DNA from: an uncultured Romboutsia sp.
GTDB lineage: Bacteria > Bacillota > Clostridia > Peptostreptococcales > Peptostreptococcaceae
Reading direction: 5' to 3'
DNA length: 12,222 nt
Assembly: GCA_937880075.1 (NCBI GenBank)
Contig: CALFLM010000097.1
Location: 1-12,222, forward strand
In this document: positions 6,694 through 12,222 of the stretch, piece after piece
Layout: every line of letters begins with the position of its first letter
Numbering within the stretch: position 1 is the first letter of the stretch
Position numbers and translations under genes: made by a program
Notes under the pieces: model-generated
Seen by the model: only the letters and a program-made list of their open reading frames with translations
Told to the model about the DNA's origin: nothing
Databases searched by the model: none

Positions 6694-8499
6694 TTATTCA
6701 TCTAGTTTTAATACTGACATAAATGCTTTTTGAGGAACTTCAACAGATCCAATTTGTCTCATACGTTTCTTACCTTCTTTTTGCTTTTCAAGAAGTTTCT
6801 TCTTACGAGATATATCTCCTCCGTAACACTTAGCAAGAACATCTTTTCTAAGTGCACTTATAGTTTCTCTTGCTATTACCTTGTTACCAACAGCTGCTTG
6901 TATAGGTACTGCAAACTGATGTCTTGGTATTTCATTTTTAAGCTTTTCACACATAGCTTTACCTCTTGAGTAAGCACGAGACTCGTGAACTATAAAGCTA
7001 AGTGCATCTACTTGTTCTTTATTTATTAATATATCAAGCTTAACTAGATTTGAAGGAACATATCCCTTAATTTCATAGTCTAATGATCCATATCCTCTAG
7101 TTCTTGATTTTAATGCATCAAAGAAATCATATACAACCTCATTTAAAGGTAAATCATAATGAAGCATAACTCTTTTTTCATCTATATACTCCATATTTAT
7201 CATAGTTCCACGTCTTTCTTGGCATAGTTCCATAACAGTACCTACATAATCTTTTGGAACTATTATATCACCTTTAACTATCGGCTCTTCTATCATTTTT
7301 ATTTCACTTGGTTCTGGTAAATTCGTTGGATTTTGTATCATAACAACTTCACCATCATTTTTAGTTACTCTATATATAACCGATGGAGCTGTAGTTACTA
7401 AGTTAAGATCATATTCTCTTTCTAATCTTTCTTGTATTATTTCCATGTGTAAAAGTCCTAAGAATCCACATCTAAATCCAAACCCTAATGCTGCTGATGT
7501 TTCAGCTTCAAATTCAAGTGCAGCATCATTTATTTGCATTTTTTCAAGTGCATCTCTTACATTCTCATATTTTTCACCTTCACCTGGATATATACCGCAA
7601 TAAACCATTGGAGTTGCTTTTTTATATCCTGCCATAGGCTCATCAGTTGGATTATGTGCATCTGTTATAGTATCACCAACTTGACAGCTTCTTATATCTT
7701 TTATACTTGCTGCTATGTACCCAACATCTCCTGCTGATAATTCAGCAAGTTCTCTTTGTCCTGGAGCCATTACACCAACTTCTGTTACTTCAAACTTTTT
7801 GTTAGTGTTCATCATCTTTATAGTCATACCTTTTTTTACGCTACCTTCAAATATTCTAACATAAGCTACAACACCTTTGTATGCATCATAGTAAGAGTCA
7901 AATATTAATGCTTTTAAAGGAGCTTCTTTATCTCCTGTTGGAGCAGGTACTTTTTCTACTATAGCTTCTAGGACATCTTCTATATTTAATCCACTTTTAG
8001 CAGATATAAGTGGAGCTTCACTTGCATCAAGTCCTATTATATCTTCTATTTCCGCTTTTATTTCATCAGGTCTTGCACTTGGAAGATCTATTTTATTTAT
8101 AACAGGTAAAATTTCTAAATCTTGATCTAGCGCTAAATAAACGTTAGCTAATGTTTGCGCTTCAACACCTTGTGCCGCATCTACTACTAATAATGCCCCC
8201 TCACAAGCTGCTAAACTTCTTGATACCTCATAGTTAAAGTCTACATGACCTGGAGTATCTATAAGATTTAAGAAATACTCATTTCCATCCTTAGCCTTAT
8301 ATACTAATCTTATATTTTGAAGCTTTATAGTGATTCCTCTTTCTCTTTCAAGATCCATATTATCTAATAATTGATCTTTCATTTCTCTTTCACTAACAAG
8401 TCCAGTTTTTTGTATTAATCTATCAGCTAAGGTAGACTTACCGTGGTCTATATGTGCTATTATACTAAAATTCCTAGTTCTACTTTGTTTATTGTCCAC
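6694..8499 (-). CDS. lepA: elongation factor 4 (LepA), ribosomal GTPase
   Basis: Translational GTPase linked to back-translocation and to initiation or ribosome assembly. It acts on ribosomes, with membrane storage reported in E. coli. The 601-residue product matches the family length of about 600. GTPase motifs are G1 AHIDHGKST (15-23), the switch segment RERGIT (52-57), G3 DTPGH (81-85), G4 NKID (135-138) and G5 SAK (166-168). EF-G-like domains II, III and V follow. The LepA-specific C-terminal domain contains the family-typical KMCEKLKNEIPRHQF-like segment as AMCEKLKNEIPRHQF, and the protein ends near VPQKAFMSVLKL. The start is GTG at 8499 with AAGGAGG seven bases upstream. It appears monocistronic: a strong terminator lies after orf96 upstream and another after lepA. 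Confidence 0.99.
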   Translation of the reverse strand: MDNKQSRTRNFSIIAHIDHGKSTLADRLIQKTGLVSEREMKDQLLDNMDLERERGITIKLQNIRLVYKAKDGNEYFLNLIDTPGHVDFNYEVSRSLAACEGALLVVDAAQGVEAQTLANVYLALDQDLEILPVINKIDLPSARPDEIKAEIEDIIGLDASEAPLISAKSGLNIEDVLEAIVEKVPAPTGDKEAPLKALIFDSYYDAYKGVVAYVRIFEGSVKKGMTIKMMNTNKKFEVTEVGVMAPGQRELAELSAGDVGYIAASIKDIRSCQVGDTITDAHNPTDEPMAGYKKATPMVYCGIYPGEGEKYENVRDALEKMQINDAALEFEAETSAALGFGFRCGFLGLLHMEIIQERLEREYDLNLVTTAPSVIYRVTKNDGEVVMIQNPTNLPEPSEIKMIEEPIVKGDIIVPKDYVGTVMELCQERRGTMINMEYIDEKRVMLHYDLPLNEVVYDFFDALKSRTRGYGSLDYEIKGYVPSNLVKLDILINKEQVDALSFIVHESRAYSRGKAMCEKLKNEIPRHQFAVPIQAAVGNKVIARETISALRKDVLAKCYGGDISRKKKLLEKQKEGKKRMRQIGSVEVPQKAFMSVLKLDE

Positions 8500-8560
8500 C
8501 TTTGTTCCTCCTTTTTTATTATCATAACTTTTATTTTATAATATATCCTCTTTTATGTAA

Positions 8561-8576
8561 ATAACAGTTCTGTTAT
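8561..8576. promoter_or_regulatory. 16-bp perfect palindrome upstream of lepA, operator-like
   Basis: ATAACAGTTCTGTTAT is a perfect dyad without loop, 62 bases before the lepA start. It does not fit CIRCE or the Gram-positive LexA box (GAAC-N4-GTTC). It falls either in the leader of the promoter proposed at 8616-8643 or beside a weaker alternative, TTTACA-15-TATAAA, just downstream. The regulator is unknown, and chance is possible in such AT-rich DNA. Confidence 0.35.
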
Positions 8577-8597
8577 AAAAGCAAAAACTTACCTTTC

Positions 8598-8624
8598 TTA
8601 TATAATTATTTCCTAATTATATAA
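8598..8624. repeat. AT-rich inverted repeat, 11-bp arms, upstream of lepA
   Basis: TTATATAATTA (8598-8608) and TAATTATATAA (8614-8624) pair perfectly around a 5-base loop. It overlaps the -10 element of the candidate lepA promoter, so the symmetry may simply reflect A/T composition. Confidence 0.35.
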
Positions 8625-8643
8625 TGTTCATTTATATAGTAAA
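8616..8643 (-). promoter_or_regulatory. candidate sigma-A promoter of lepA
   Basis: On the minus strand TTTACT (8638-8643), a 16-base spacer and TATAAT (8616-8621). The -10 is perfect and the -35 matches 4 of 6. It would give a leader of about 110 bases carrying the dyad at 8561-8576. Other AT-rich hexamer pairs exist nearer the gene, so the choice is tentative. Confidence 0.4.
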
Positions 8644-8657
8644 TATTTAAAACTTCT

Positions 8658-8706
8658 TAATAGTAAAAATAAGACTTAAAATTGTTAAGTCTTATTTTTA
8701 CTATTA
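8658..8706 (-). terminator. terminator with 22-bp perfect stem, overlapping the end of orf96
   Basis: Arms 8658-8679 and 8685-8706 are exact reverse complements around a 5-base loop. The first arm on the minus strand is the last seven codons plus the stop of orf96. The second arm carries TCTTATTTTTACT, giving a U-rich descending side. It should end the gpr-spoIIP-orf96 transcript before lepA. The stem is far longer than a usual intrinsic terminator, and no separate pure T-run follows it. Confidence 0.75.
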
Positions 8707-8975
8707 TTATATAGTTTTATTATTGTATTCTTAGCTTTATATATTTCATTTATCTTTTCACCAATATTAACTTTAATATCATCTATATTTATATAATCTA
8801 TAAAAGAGTTTAAAAGATAAGCATCTGAACCTAACATGTCTCTTGCACTTTTATCTATTATAAATATACATATTGCTAAATTTGTAATCATTGCTAGAAT
8901 AAATAATGCTCTAAATACAAGCCTAATTTTTCTTTTTTTTGATTTCTTGTAAATCTTCCTTTCTAGCCTACTCAT
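8685..8975 (-). CDS. small membrane protein of unknown function, positional counterpart of YqxA
   Basis: I do not recognise this 96-residue protein. The N-terminus is very basic (nine Lys/Arg in residues 1-18). One membrane helix follows at about 19-40 (VFRALFILAMITNLAICIFI). The remaining 55 residues are mixed and probably extracytoplasmic or intermembrane, although the strongly positive N-terminus suggests that end stays in the cytoplasm. There is no cleavage site or catalytic motif. The ATG start has AGGAGA seven bases upstream. It begins 15 bases after the spoIIP stop, so it is cotranscribed with gpr and spoIIP. In Bacillus subtilis yqxA, also a short membrane protein, sits in the same place between spoIIP and lepA. 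Homology was not tested. A sporulation role is inferred from the operon only. Confidence 0.8.
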   Translation of the reverse strand: MSRLERKIYKKSKKRKIRLVFRALFILAMITNLAICIFIIDKSARDMLGSDAYLLNSFIDYINIDDIKVNIGEKINEIYKAKNTIIKLYNNSKNKT

Positions 8976-8990
8976 ACTTAATCTCCTAGA

Positions 8991-9947
8991 CTATTGTCTA
9001 TTTTGCTTAAAATATTCATCTAAAATTTCTGCAATATATTTTACTGAGGCCTTTGCTTCTTCTGAAGAAGTACCGTTACTTCCAATTTCTATTAGCATAT
9101 GATTTTGAGCCATATATTGATTAAATTTACCATATTTATGCTCAACTACAGGTAAAACTAATTCTGGATATTTACTTTTAGCAAATTTAGTTATATCCTC
9201 AGCTAAGGATTTTACTTCATTTAAGTTAGGATTTTTCATACCTACAACAAAAAAGAATTTAGCTACTTTTTCACCATTATAAGTTGTTGACATTCTTTTA
9301 TTCTCTTTTTGTATATCAGCATCAGTCTTAAGATCCCTGCCATCTCTATGTAAATCTATAGCTATATTTATGTTTTTATGGTTATTTAACATTGATTTTA
9401 CAGTATCTAAACTACTCACATAAGATTTAGTAAAATCTGGATAATCATGATACTTTGTACTATGTGCAACTCCCCAACCTTTTTGACTTAATTCTTCTGT
9501 TAACAATGTCCCAACTTCAAGTACTGATTTATCTCTATTATTTTGTGAATGATAGTTTCCTTCAGGAGAGTCTGAGTAAGTTTCCCCTGCATGAGAGTGA
9601 TATATTAACATAGTAGGATTTTCTTTAGTTAATCTTATATCATTTTTATATTCACTAGATGCCACAGATATATTTTCTTTATTGTTAGAGTTACTGTTTA
9701 ATGTAGGAATATTTTCTTCCCCTATATGAACTTTTATATAATCTTCTTCTTTATTAGCTTTATTAGCAGTTTTATCTTCTTTGTCTTTTTCTTCTTTTGA
9801 GTTATCATTATTTGTACTCGACTCTGGATAAGATGACTCTATTAAAAACTTAAGAAATTCTTCCTTATCCATACTATAAGATCTAATTGGTAAAATAAAA
9901 ATCAAAATGCAAGCTATACTTATAACCTTCTTAGTTTTTCTCAACAT
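8991..9947 (-). CDS. spoIIP: stage II sporulation protein P, engulfment peptidoglycan amidase
   Basis: Zinc-dependent cell-wall hydrolase (amidase and endopeptidase in the known family) that works with SpoIID and SpoIIM at the engulfing membrane. The 318-residue product has an N-terminal hydrophobic segment (about 8-20, ISIACILIFILP) serving as signal or anchor. A low-complexity Lys/Glu/Asn linker (about 44-100) precedes the SpoIIP catalytic domain from about 110. Probable metal and catalytic positions are His119 and Glu122 in YHSHAGETY, His200 in NIAIDLHRDG and Glu287 in MLIEIGSNGTSSEEA. These are assigned by pattern, not structure. The ATG start has AAGGAGG six bases upstream, which overlaps the gpr stop codon; only 11 bases separate the genes. 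In B. subtilis spoIIP also follows gpr, where it has its own promoter. Here no separate promoter is visible. Confidence 0.95.
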   Translation of the reverse strand: MLRKTKKVISIACILIFILPIRSYSMDKEEFLKFLIESSYPESSTNNDNSKEEKDKEDKTANKANKEEDYIKVHIGEENIPTLNSNSNNKENISVASSEYKNDIRLTKENPTMLIYHSHAGETYSDSPEGNYHSQNNRDKSVLEVGTLLTEELSQKGWGVAHSTKYHDYPDFTKSYVSSLDTVKSMLNNHKNINIAIDLHRDGRDLKTDADIQKENKRMSTTYNGEKVAKFFFVVGMKNPNLNEVKSLAEDITKFAKSKYPELVLPVVEHKYGKFNQYMAQNHMLIEIGSNGTSSEEAKASVKYIAEILDEYFKQNRQ

Positions 9948-9958
9948 ACTTTTCCTCC

Positions 9959-10915
9959 TTAATTGGTTATCCTACCTGGGTGGAGAGATCTATTTAATCC
10001 TTCGCTTATTATTATTGATAAATTTTCTATGGTTTCATCTATATCTTTTGGTGTTACAATTAAATTTTTATCATATGGATCTAACGACTCCTTTATAAGA
10101 TGATACTTCTCATCTTCCTTTAGATTTTTTAACATATTATAAAAATTTTCACCTTCATTTGATTGACTCATTAAATTATCTATCGCTAAATCTAATACAT
10201 CACTAGTTAATGTAGCTGCATCTACCACAGTTGGTACTCCTATAGCTATTACATCAACACCTAAGTAATCTTTATTTAATGCTTTTCTTTTATTTCCAAC
10301 ACCTCCACCTGGAGATATTCCTGCTGTTGATATTTGTATAGTTGAATTTACTCTTTCCATTTTTCTTGATGCTAATGCATCTATCGCAATTACTCTATCT
10401 GGTTTTATCTTATCTACTATTGATTTTACAGTTTCACTAGTTTCTAAACCTGTAATACCCATAACCCCTGGACTTAAAGCTGATACCTCTGTAAAATCAT
10501 CATCATAGTCTTTATTATAGTTTTTAAATATATGTCTTGTAACTAATGTTTTAGATACACTCTTTGGTCCTAATGCATCTGATGTTATATTCCAGTTACC
10601 AAGTCCTATTACTAATGTCTTTTTAGTTTTATCATCTCCTAGTATTTCTACTAATTCATCCTTTAAATATGTAATCATTTCTTCTCTAGATTCATCATCA
10701 TCAAATTTCATAAGATTACTTTCTAATGTAACATATTTTCCTATGCCCTTATTCATTATTTTTGATCCTTGTTCATCTATAACTTCAACTATCGATACTT
10801 TACAGTTTTCTAAGTCTTTATTTTCTACCTTTACTCCAGGTATTTCTGTAGATTTTTGGTCGTTTTCATATATTTCTTTTGCTTCTAATGCTAAGTCTGT
10901 TCTTATATTAAACAT
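9959..10915 (-). CDS. gpr: GPR germination protease (spore protease, MEROPS family A25)
   Basis: Made in the forespore as a zymogen and activated late. At germination it degrades small acid-soluble spore proteins. The 318-residue product includes GNWNITSDALGP and AIDALASRKMERVN, whose Asp113 and Asp179 match the spacing (66 residues) of the catalytic Asp127 and Asp193 of B. megaterium GPR. SPGVMGITGLET (148-159) and GVGNKRK (205-211) are further family blocks. The N-terminus MFNIRTDLALE holds the SASP-like self-cleavage sequence. If cleaved as in Bacillus (TD/LA), the pro-peptide is only about 7 residues, shorter than the 15-16 of B. megaterium. The ATG start follows GGGAGGG by five bases. 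It is divergent from rpsT. No clear sigma-F or sigma-G promoter could be assigned upstream: an AATACTA -10-like site at 10967-10973 lacks a good -35. Confidence 0.97.
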   Translation of the reverse strand: MFNIRTDLALEAKEIYENDQKSTEIPGVKVENKDLENCKVSIVEVIDEQGSKIMNKGIGKYVTLESNLMKFDDDESREEMITYLKDELVEILGDDKTKKTLVIGLGNWNITSDALGPKSVSKTLVTRHIFKNYNKDYDDDFTEVSALSPGVMGITGLETSETVKSIVDKIKPDRVIAIDALASRKMERVNSTIQISTAGISPGGGVGNKRKALNKDYLGVDVIAIGVPTVVDAATLTSDVLDLAIDNLMSQSNEGENFYNMLKNLKEDEKYHLIKESLDPYDKNLIVTPKDIDETIENLSIIISEGLNRSLHPGRITN

Positions 10916-11004
10916 ATTTACCCTCCCTGTATTAATTAAATACTATTTATAATTCTTAACAAATTTTAGTATTTTATAACAATAACACGTAAATTTGTAA
11001 GTTA

Positions 11005-11033
11005 TTGAATATTTGGCACTCGTATTGTATATT
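11005..11033 (+). promoter_or_regulatory. candidate distal promoter of rpsT
   Basis: TTGAAT (11005-11010), a 17-base spacer and TATATT (11028-11033). The leader would be about 140 bases. The -35 touches a 26-bp imperfect dyad (10981-11006) in the gpr-rpsT gap. Confidence 0.4.
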
Positions 11034-11099
11034 ATCTTTATGTAATAGATAACTTAAAATAAAAAAAGAAATAATAATAAAACTTATAAATATTTATCC

Positions 11100-11128
11100 T
11101 TGATTTTTGATTTTATTTCTGTTAAAAT
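11100..11128 (+). promoter_or_regulatory. candidate proximal promoter of rpsT
   Basis: TTGATT (11100-11105), a 17-base spacer and TAAAAT (11123-11128), with TG in the extended -10 position (11120-11121). The leader would be about 43 bases, ending in the strong AGGGGGTGA ribosome binding site. Confidence 0.55.
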
Positions 11129-11177
11129 CTAATATGTTGACGATGAATATAATAAAATAAACGAGGGGGTGAACCAC

Positions 11178-11444
11178 GTGGCAAACATAAAATCAGCTAA
11201 GAAAAGAATAAGAGTTATCGAAAAGAAAACTGCTTTAAATAGAGCTAGAAAATCTCAATTAAAAACTGCAATAAGAAGATTCGAGGAAGCTGTTGCAGCT
11301 GGAAATAGAGAAGAGGCTGTTGCTAAGTTCCAATTTGCTCAAAAGAAAATATATCAAGTAGCTTCTAAAGGAACTATACACAAAAATGCAGCATCTAGAA
11401 AAGTTGCTAAGTTAGCTCAAAAATTAAACGGAATGAACGCTTAA
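11178..11444 (+). CDS. rpsT: 30S ribosomal protein S20
   Basis: Primary 16S rRNA-binding protein of the small subunit. The 88-residue product has the family length and the typical MANIKSAKKRI start. It is a Lys/Arg/Ala-rich three-helix protein with the conserved KGTIHKNAASRKVAKLAQ segment (64-81). The start is GTG at 11178, placed seven bases after AGGGGGTGA. An in-frame GTG at 11169 overlaps that binding site and is rejected. It is the only plus-strand gene, diverging from gpr and converging on holA, with its own promoters and terminator. Confidence 0.98.
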   Translation: MANIKSAKKRIRVIEKKTALNRARKSQLKTAIRRFEEAVAAGNREEAVAKFQFAQKKIYQVASKGTIHKNAASRKVAKLAQKLNGMNA

Positions 11445-11470
11445 TTATCCGTTTCTTATGAATAGATACT

Positions 11471-11503
11471 AACCCTTGATAATCTCAAGGGTTTTTATTT
11501 TTT
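11471..11503 (+). terminator. intrinsic terminator of rpsT
   Basis: AACCCTTGA and TCAAGGGTT form a 9-bp stem with a 5-base loop, followed by TTTTATTTTTT. It lies 26 bases after the rpsT stop codon. Confidence 0.95.
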
Positions 11504-11514
11504 ATATATTAACT

Positions 11515-11628
11515 AAATTAAAAGGGCTGTCGCACTAAAAAACTATATACAATATGTTGTGCTAATTCAAATTATGCATAACTATATATTGTATTGTTTA
11601 CTCTTAATGCGATAGCCCCTTTTAATTT
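11515..11628. mobile_element. MITE-like long inverted repeat between rpsT and holA
   Basis: Outer arms 11515-11534 and 11608-11628 pair almost perfectly: AAATTAAAAGGGCTGTCGCA against AAATTAAAAGGGGCTATCGCA read from the right, differing by one base and one indel. Inside, a second pair of arms (TATATACAATAT on the left, ATATATTGTA on the right, each flanked by GCA-type triplets) extends the fold around a short AT-rich loop. The whole forms one long imperfect hairpin of 114 bases with no coding capacity. The right arm includes the holA stop codon. GGGCTGTCGCA-like ends occur on some insertion sequences, as I recall, which suggests a non-autonomous element. It may equally be a bidirectional terminator for the convergent rpsT and holA. 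No clear target duplication is visible. Confidence 0.45.
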
Positions 11629-12222
11629 CCTTTTTTACAGTACTTACTTATTAATATTTCTATGGATAATGTATCCCTTACTAATCCATTTTTTATTTTA
11701 AAATCACTCTCTAGTATAGAATTTAATATATCTATTATAGTTTCATCAGAAAAGTTTTTAGTTTGTTTTAATGCTTTACCTACAACAAAAGGATGTAATT
11801 TAAGCCTTTCTGATATACTCTTAGAGCTATGACCTTGTATTTGTAATTGTCTAACTTGCATAATAACCTTAAATTGTCTTGCTATCATAGAAAATATACC
11901 AAATACAGACTCTCCTTCATAAAGCATGTCACTTAAAATTTTCATTGCATCAGATGAATTTTTCTGTCCTATATAATCAATAAGTTTAAATATATCATTT
12001 TCTACTTTTTTCTGAGAAAGTTGATCTATTATATCATTTGTTACTTTATTTTCTTTACCTACAAATGAACTAATTTTGTTTATTTCATTTTCTAAGTCAG
12101 ATAAAGTCTTTTCACTATTTTTATCTCTATAGCCTTCTTGATCTATAAAGTACATAACTTGAGCATTATCTATAACAACATCATTATTATCAAATTTTTT
12201 CTTTACCCATTTAAATAGGTCC
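11622..12222 (-). CDS. holA: DNA polymerase III delta subunit, C-terminal part (cut by window edge)
   Basis: Clamp-loader subunit that opens the sliding beta clamp. The frame is open through the right edge, so the gene continues beyond 12222. The visible 199 residues begin DLFKWVKKKFDNNDVVIDNAQ and cover domain II/III of a roughly 340-residue protein. HolA-typical features are LENEINKISSF (the conserved E-x-x-K-L-like segment), the FKLIDYIGQKNSSDAMKIL helix pair, the IFSMIARQFKVIMQVRQL helix and HPFVVGKALKQTKNFS. Recognition rests on this pattern and on the position beside rpsT, as in other Firmicutes. An internal ATG at 12155 is not the start. The stop codon TAA lies in the right arm of the inverted-repeat element, so the last residues (KKGN) abut that element. 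Confidence 0.9.
   Translation of the reverse strand, partial: DLFKWVKKKFDNNDVVIDNAQVMYFIDQEGYRDKNSEKTLSDLENEINKISSFVGKENKVTNDIIDQLSQKKVENDIFKLIDYIGQKNSSDAMKILSDMLYEGESVFGIFSMIARQFKVIMQVRQLQIQGHSSKSISERLKLHPFVVGKALKQTKNFSDETIIDILNSILESDFKIKNGLVRDTLSIEILISKYCKKGN

Noticed and set aside
10967..10996. Sigma-F/sigma-G promoter for gpr (AATACTA)
   Set aside because: The -10-like site has no recognisable -35 at the proper distance. Such AT-rich heptamers are common here.
11169..11177. GTG at 11169 as the rpsT start
   Set aside because: It overlaps the Shine-Dalgarno sequence. GTG 11178 gives the canonical MANIKSAKKR start.
1..12222. CRISPR array, tRNA or rRNA gene, integrase, toxin-antitoxin or defence system
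   Set aside because: No regularly spaced direct repeats, tRNA-like folds with conserved arms or proteins of those families were seen. The gene content is conserved housekeeping and sporulation.

Overview
The window is ordinary chromosomal core DNA from a strongly AT-rich, low-GC, spore-forming Firmicute. The gene order holA / rpsT (divergent) / gpr-spoIIP-small membrane ORF / lepA / hemW / hrcA-grpE-dnaK-dnaJ is the conserved Bacillus-Clostridium arrangement. The base composition, the AGGAGG-type ribosome binding sites, the CIRCE/HrcA heat-shock control and the sporulation genes gpr and spoIIP together point to a clostridium. The protein sequences look most like Peptostreptococcaceae (the Clostridioides / Paraclostridium / Romboutsia group). 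That family-level call is from memory, not from a search.

Layout, right to left, because all but one gene are on the minus strand. (1) 11622-12222: the C-terminal part of holA (DNA polymerase III delta), cut by the window edge. (2) 11515-11628: a 114-bp imperfect long inverted repeat whose outer arm contains the holA stop codon; this is the most element-like object here. (3) 11178-11444: rpsT (ribosomal protein S20), the only plus-strand gene, with two candidate promoters and its own terminator. (4) 8685-10915: a tight three-gene unit gpr-spoIIP-orf96, ended by a 22-bp perfect-stem hairpin that overlaps the last codons of orf96. gpr serves germination and spoIIP serves engulfment. (5) 6694-8499: lepA (EF-4), monocistronic, with its own terminator. 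(6) 6391-6693: an intergenic region with a cluster of small palindromes, some GC-richer than their surroundings, then an extended -10 promoter for hemW. (7) 5257-6390: hemW, the radical-SAM heme chaperone often misnamed hemN. (8) 269-5158: the class I heat-shock operon hrcA-grpE-dnaK-dnaJ. A consensus -35 promoter overlooks a perfect CIRCE operator and a strong terminator follows dnaJ.

How the parts work together: HrcA represses its own operon at CIRCE, while DnaK, DnaJ and GrpE form one chaperone cycle. Start codons (ATG for dnaK, TTG for grpE and dnaJ) and the hairpin-rich dnaK-dnaJ spacer suggest that more DnaK is made than co-chaperone. GPR degrades small acid-soluble spore proteins at germination, and SpoIIP cuts peptidoglycan during forespore engulfment. 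I see no defence island, integrase, CRISPR array, toxin or new multi-gene system. Points of interest are in the intergenic structures and in the unrecognised 96-residue membrane protein. At the left edge, 1-233 holds a 14-bp perfect inverted repeat and no convincing gene.
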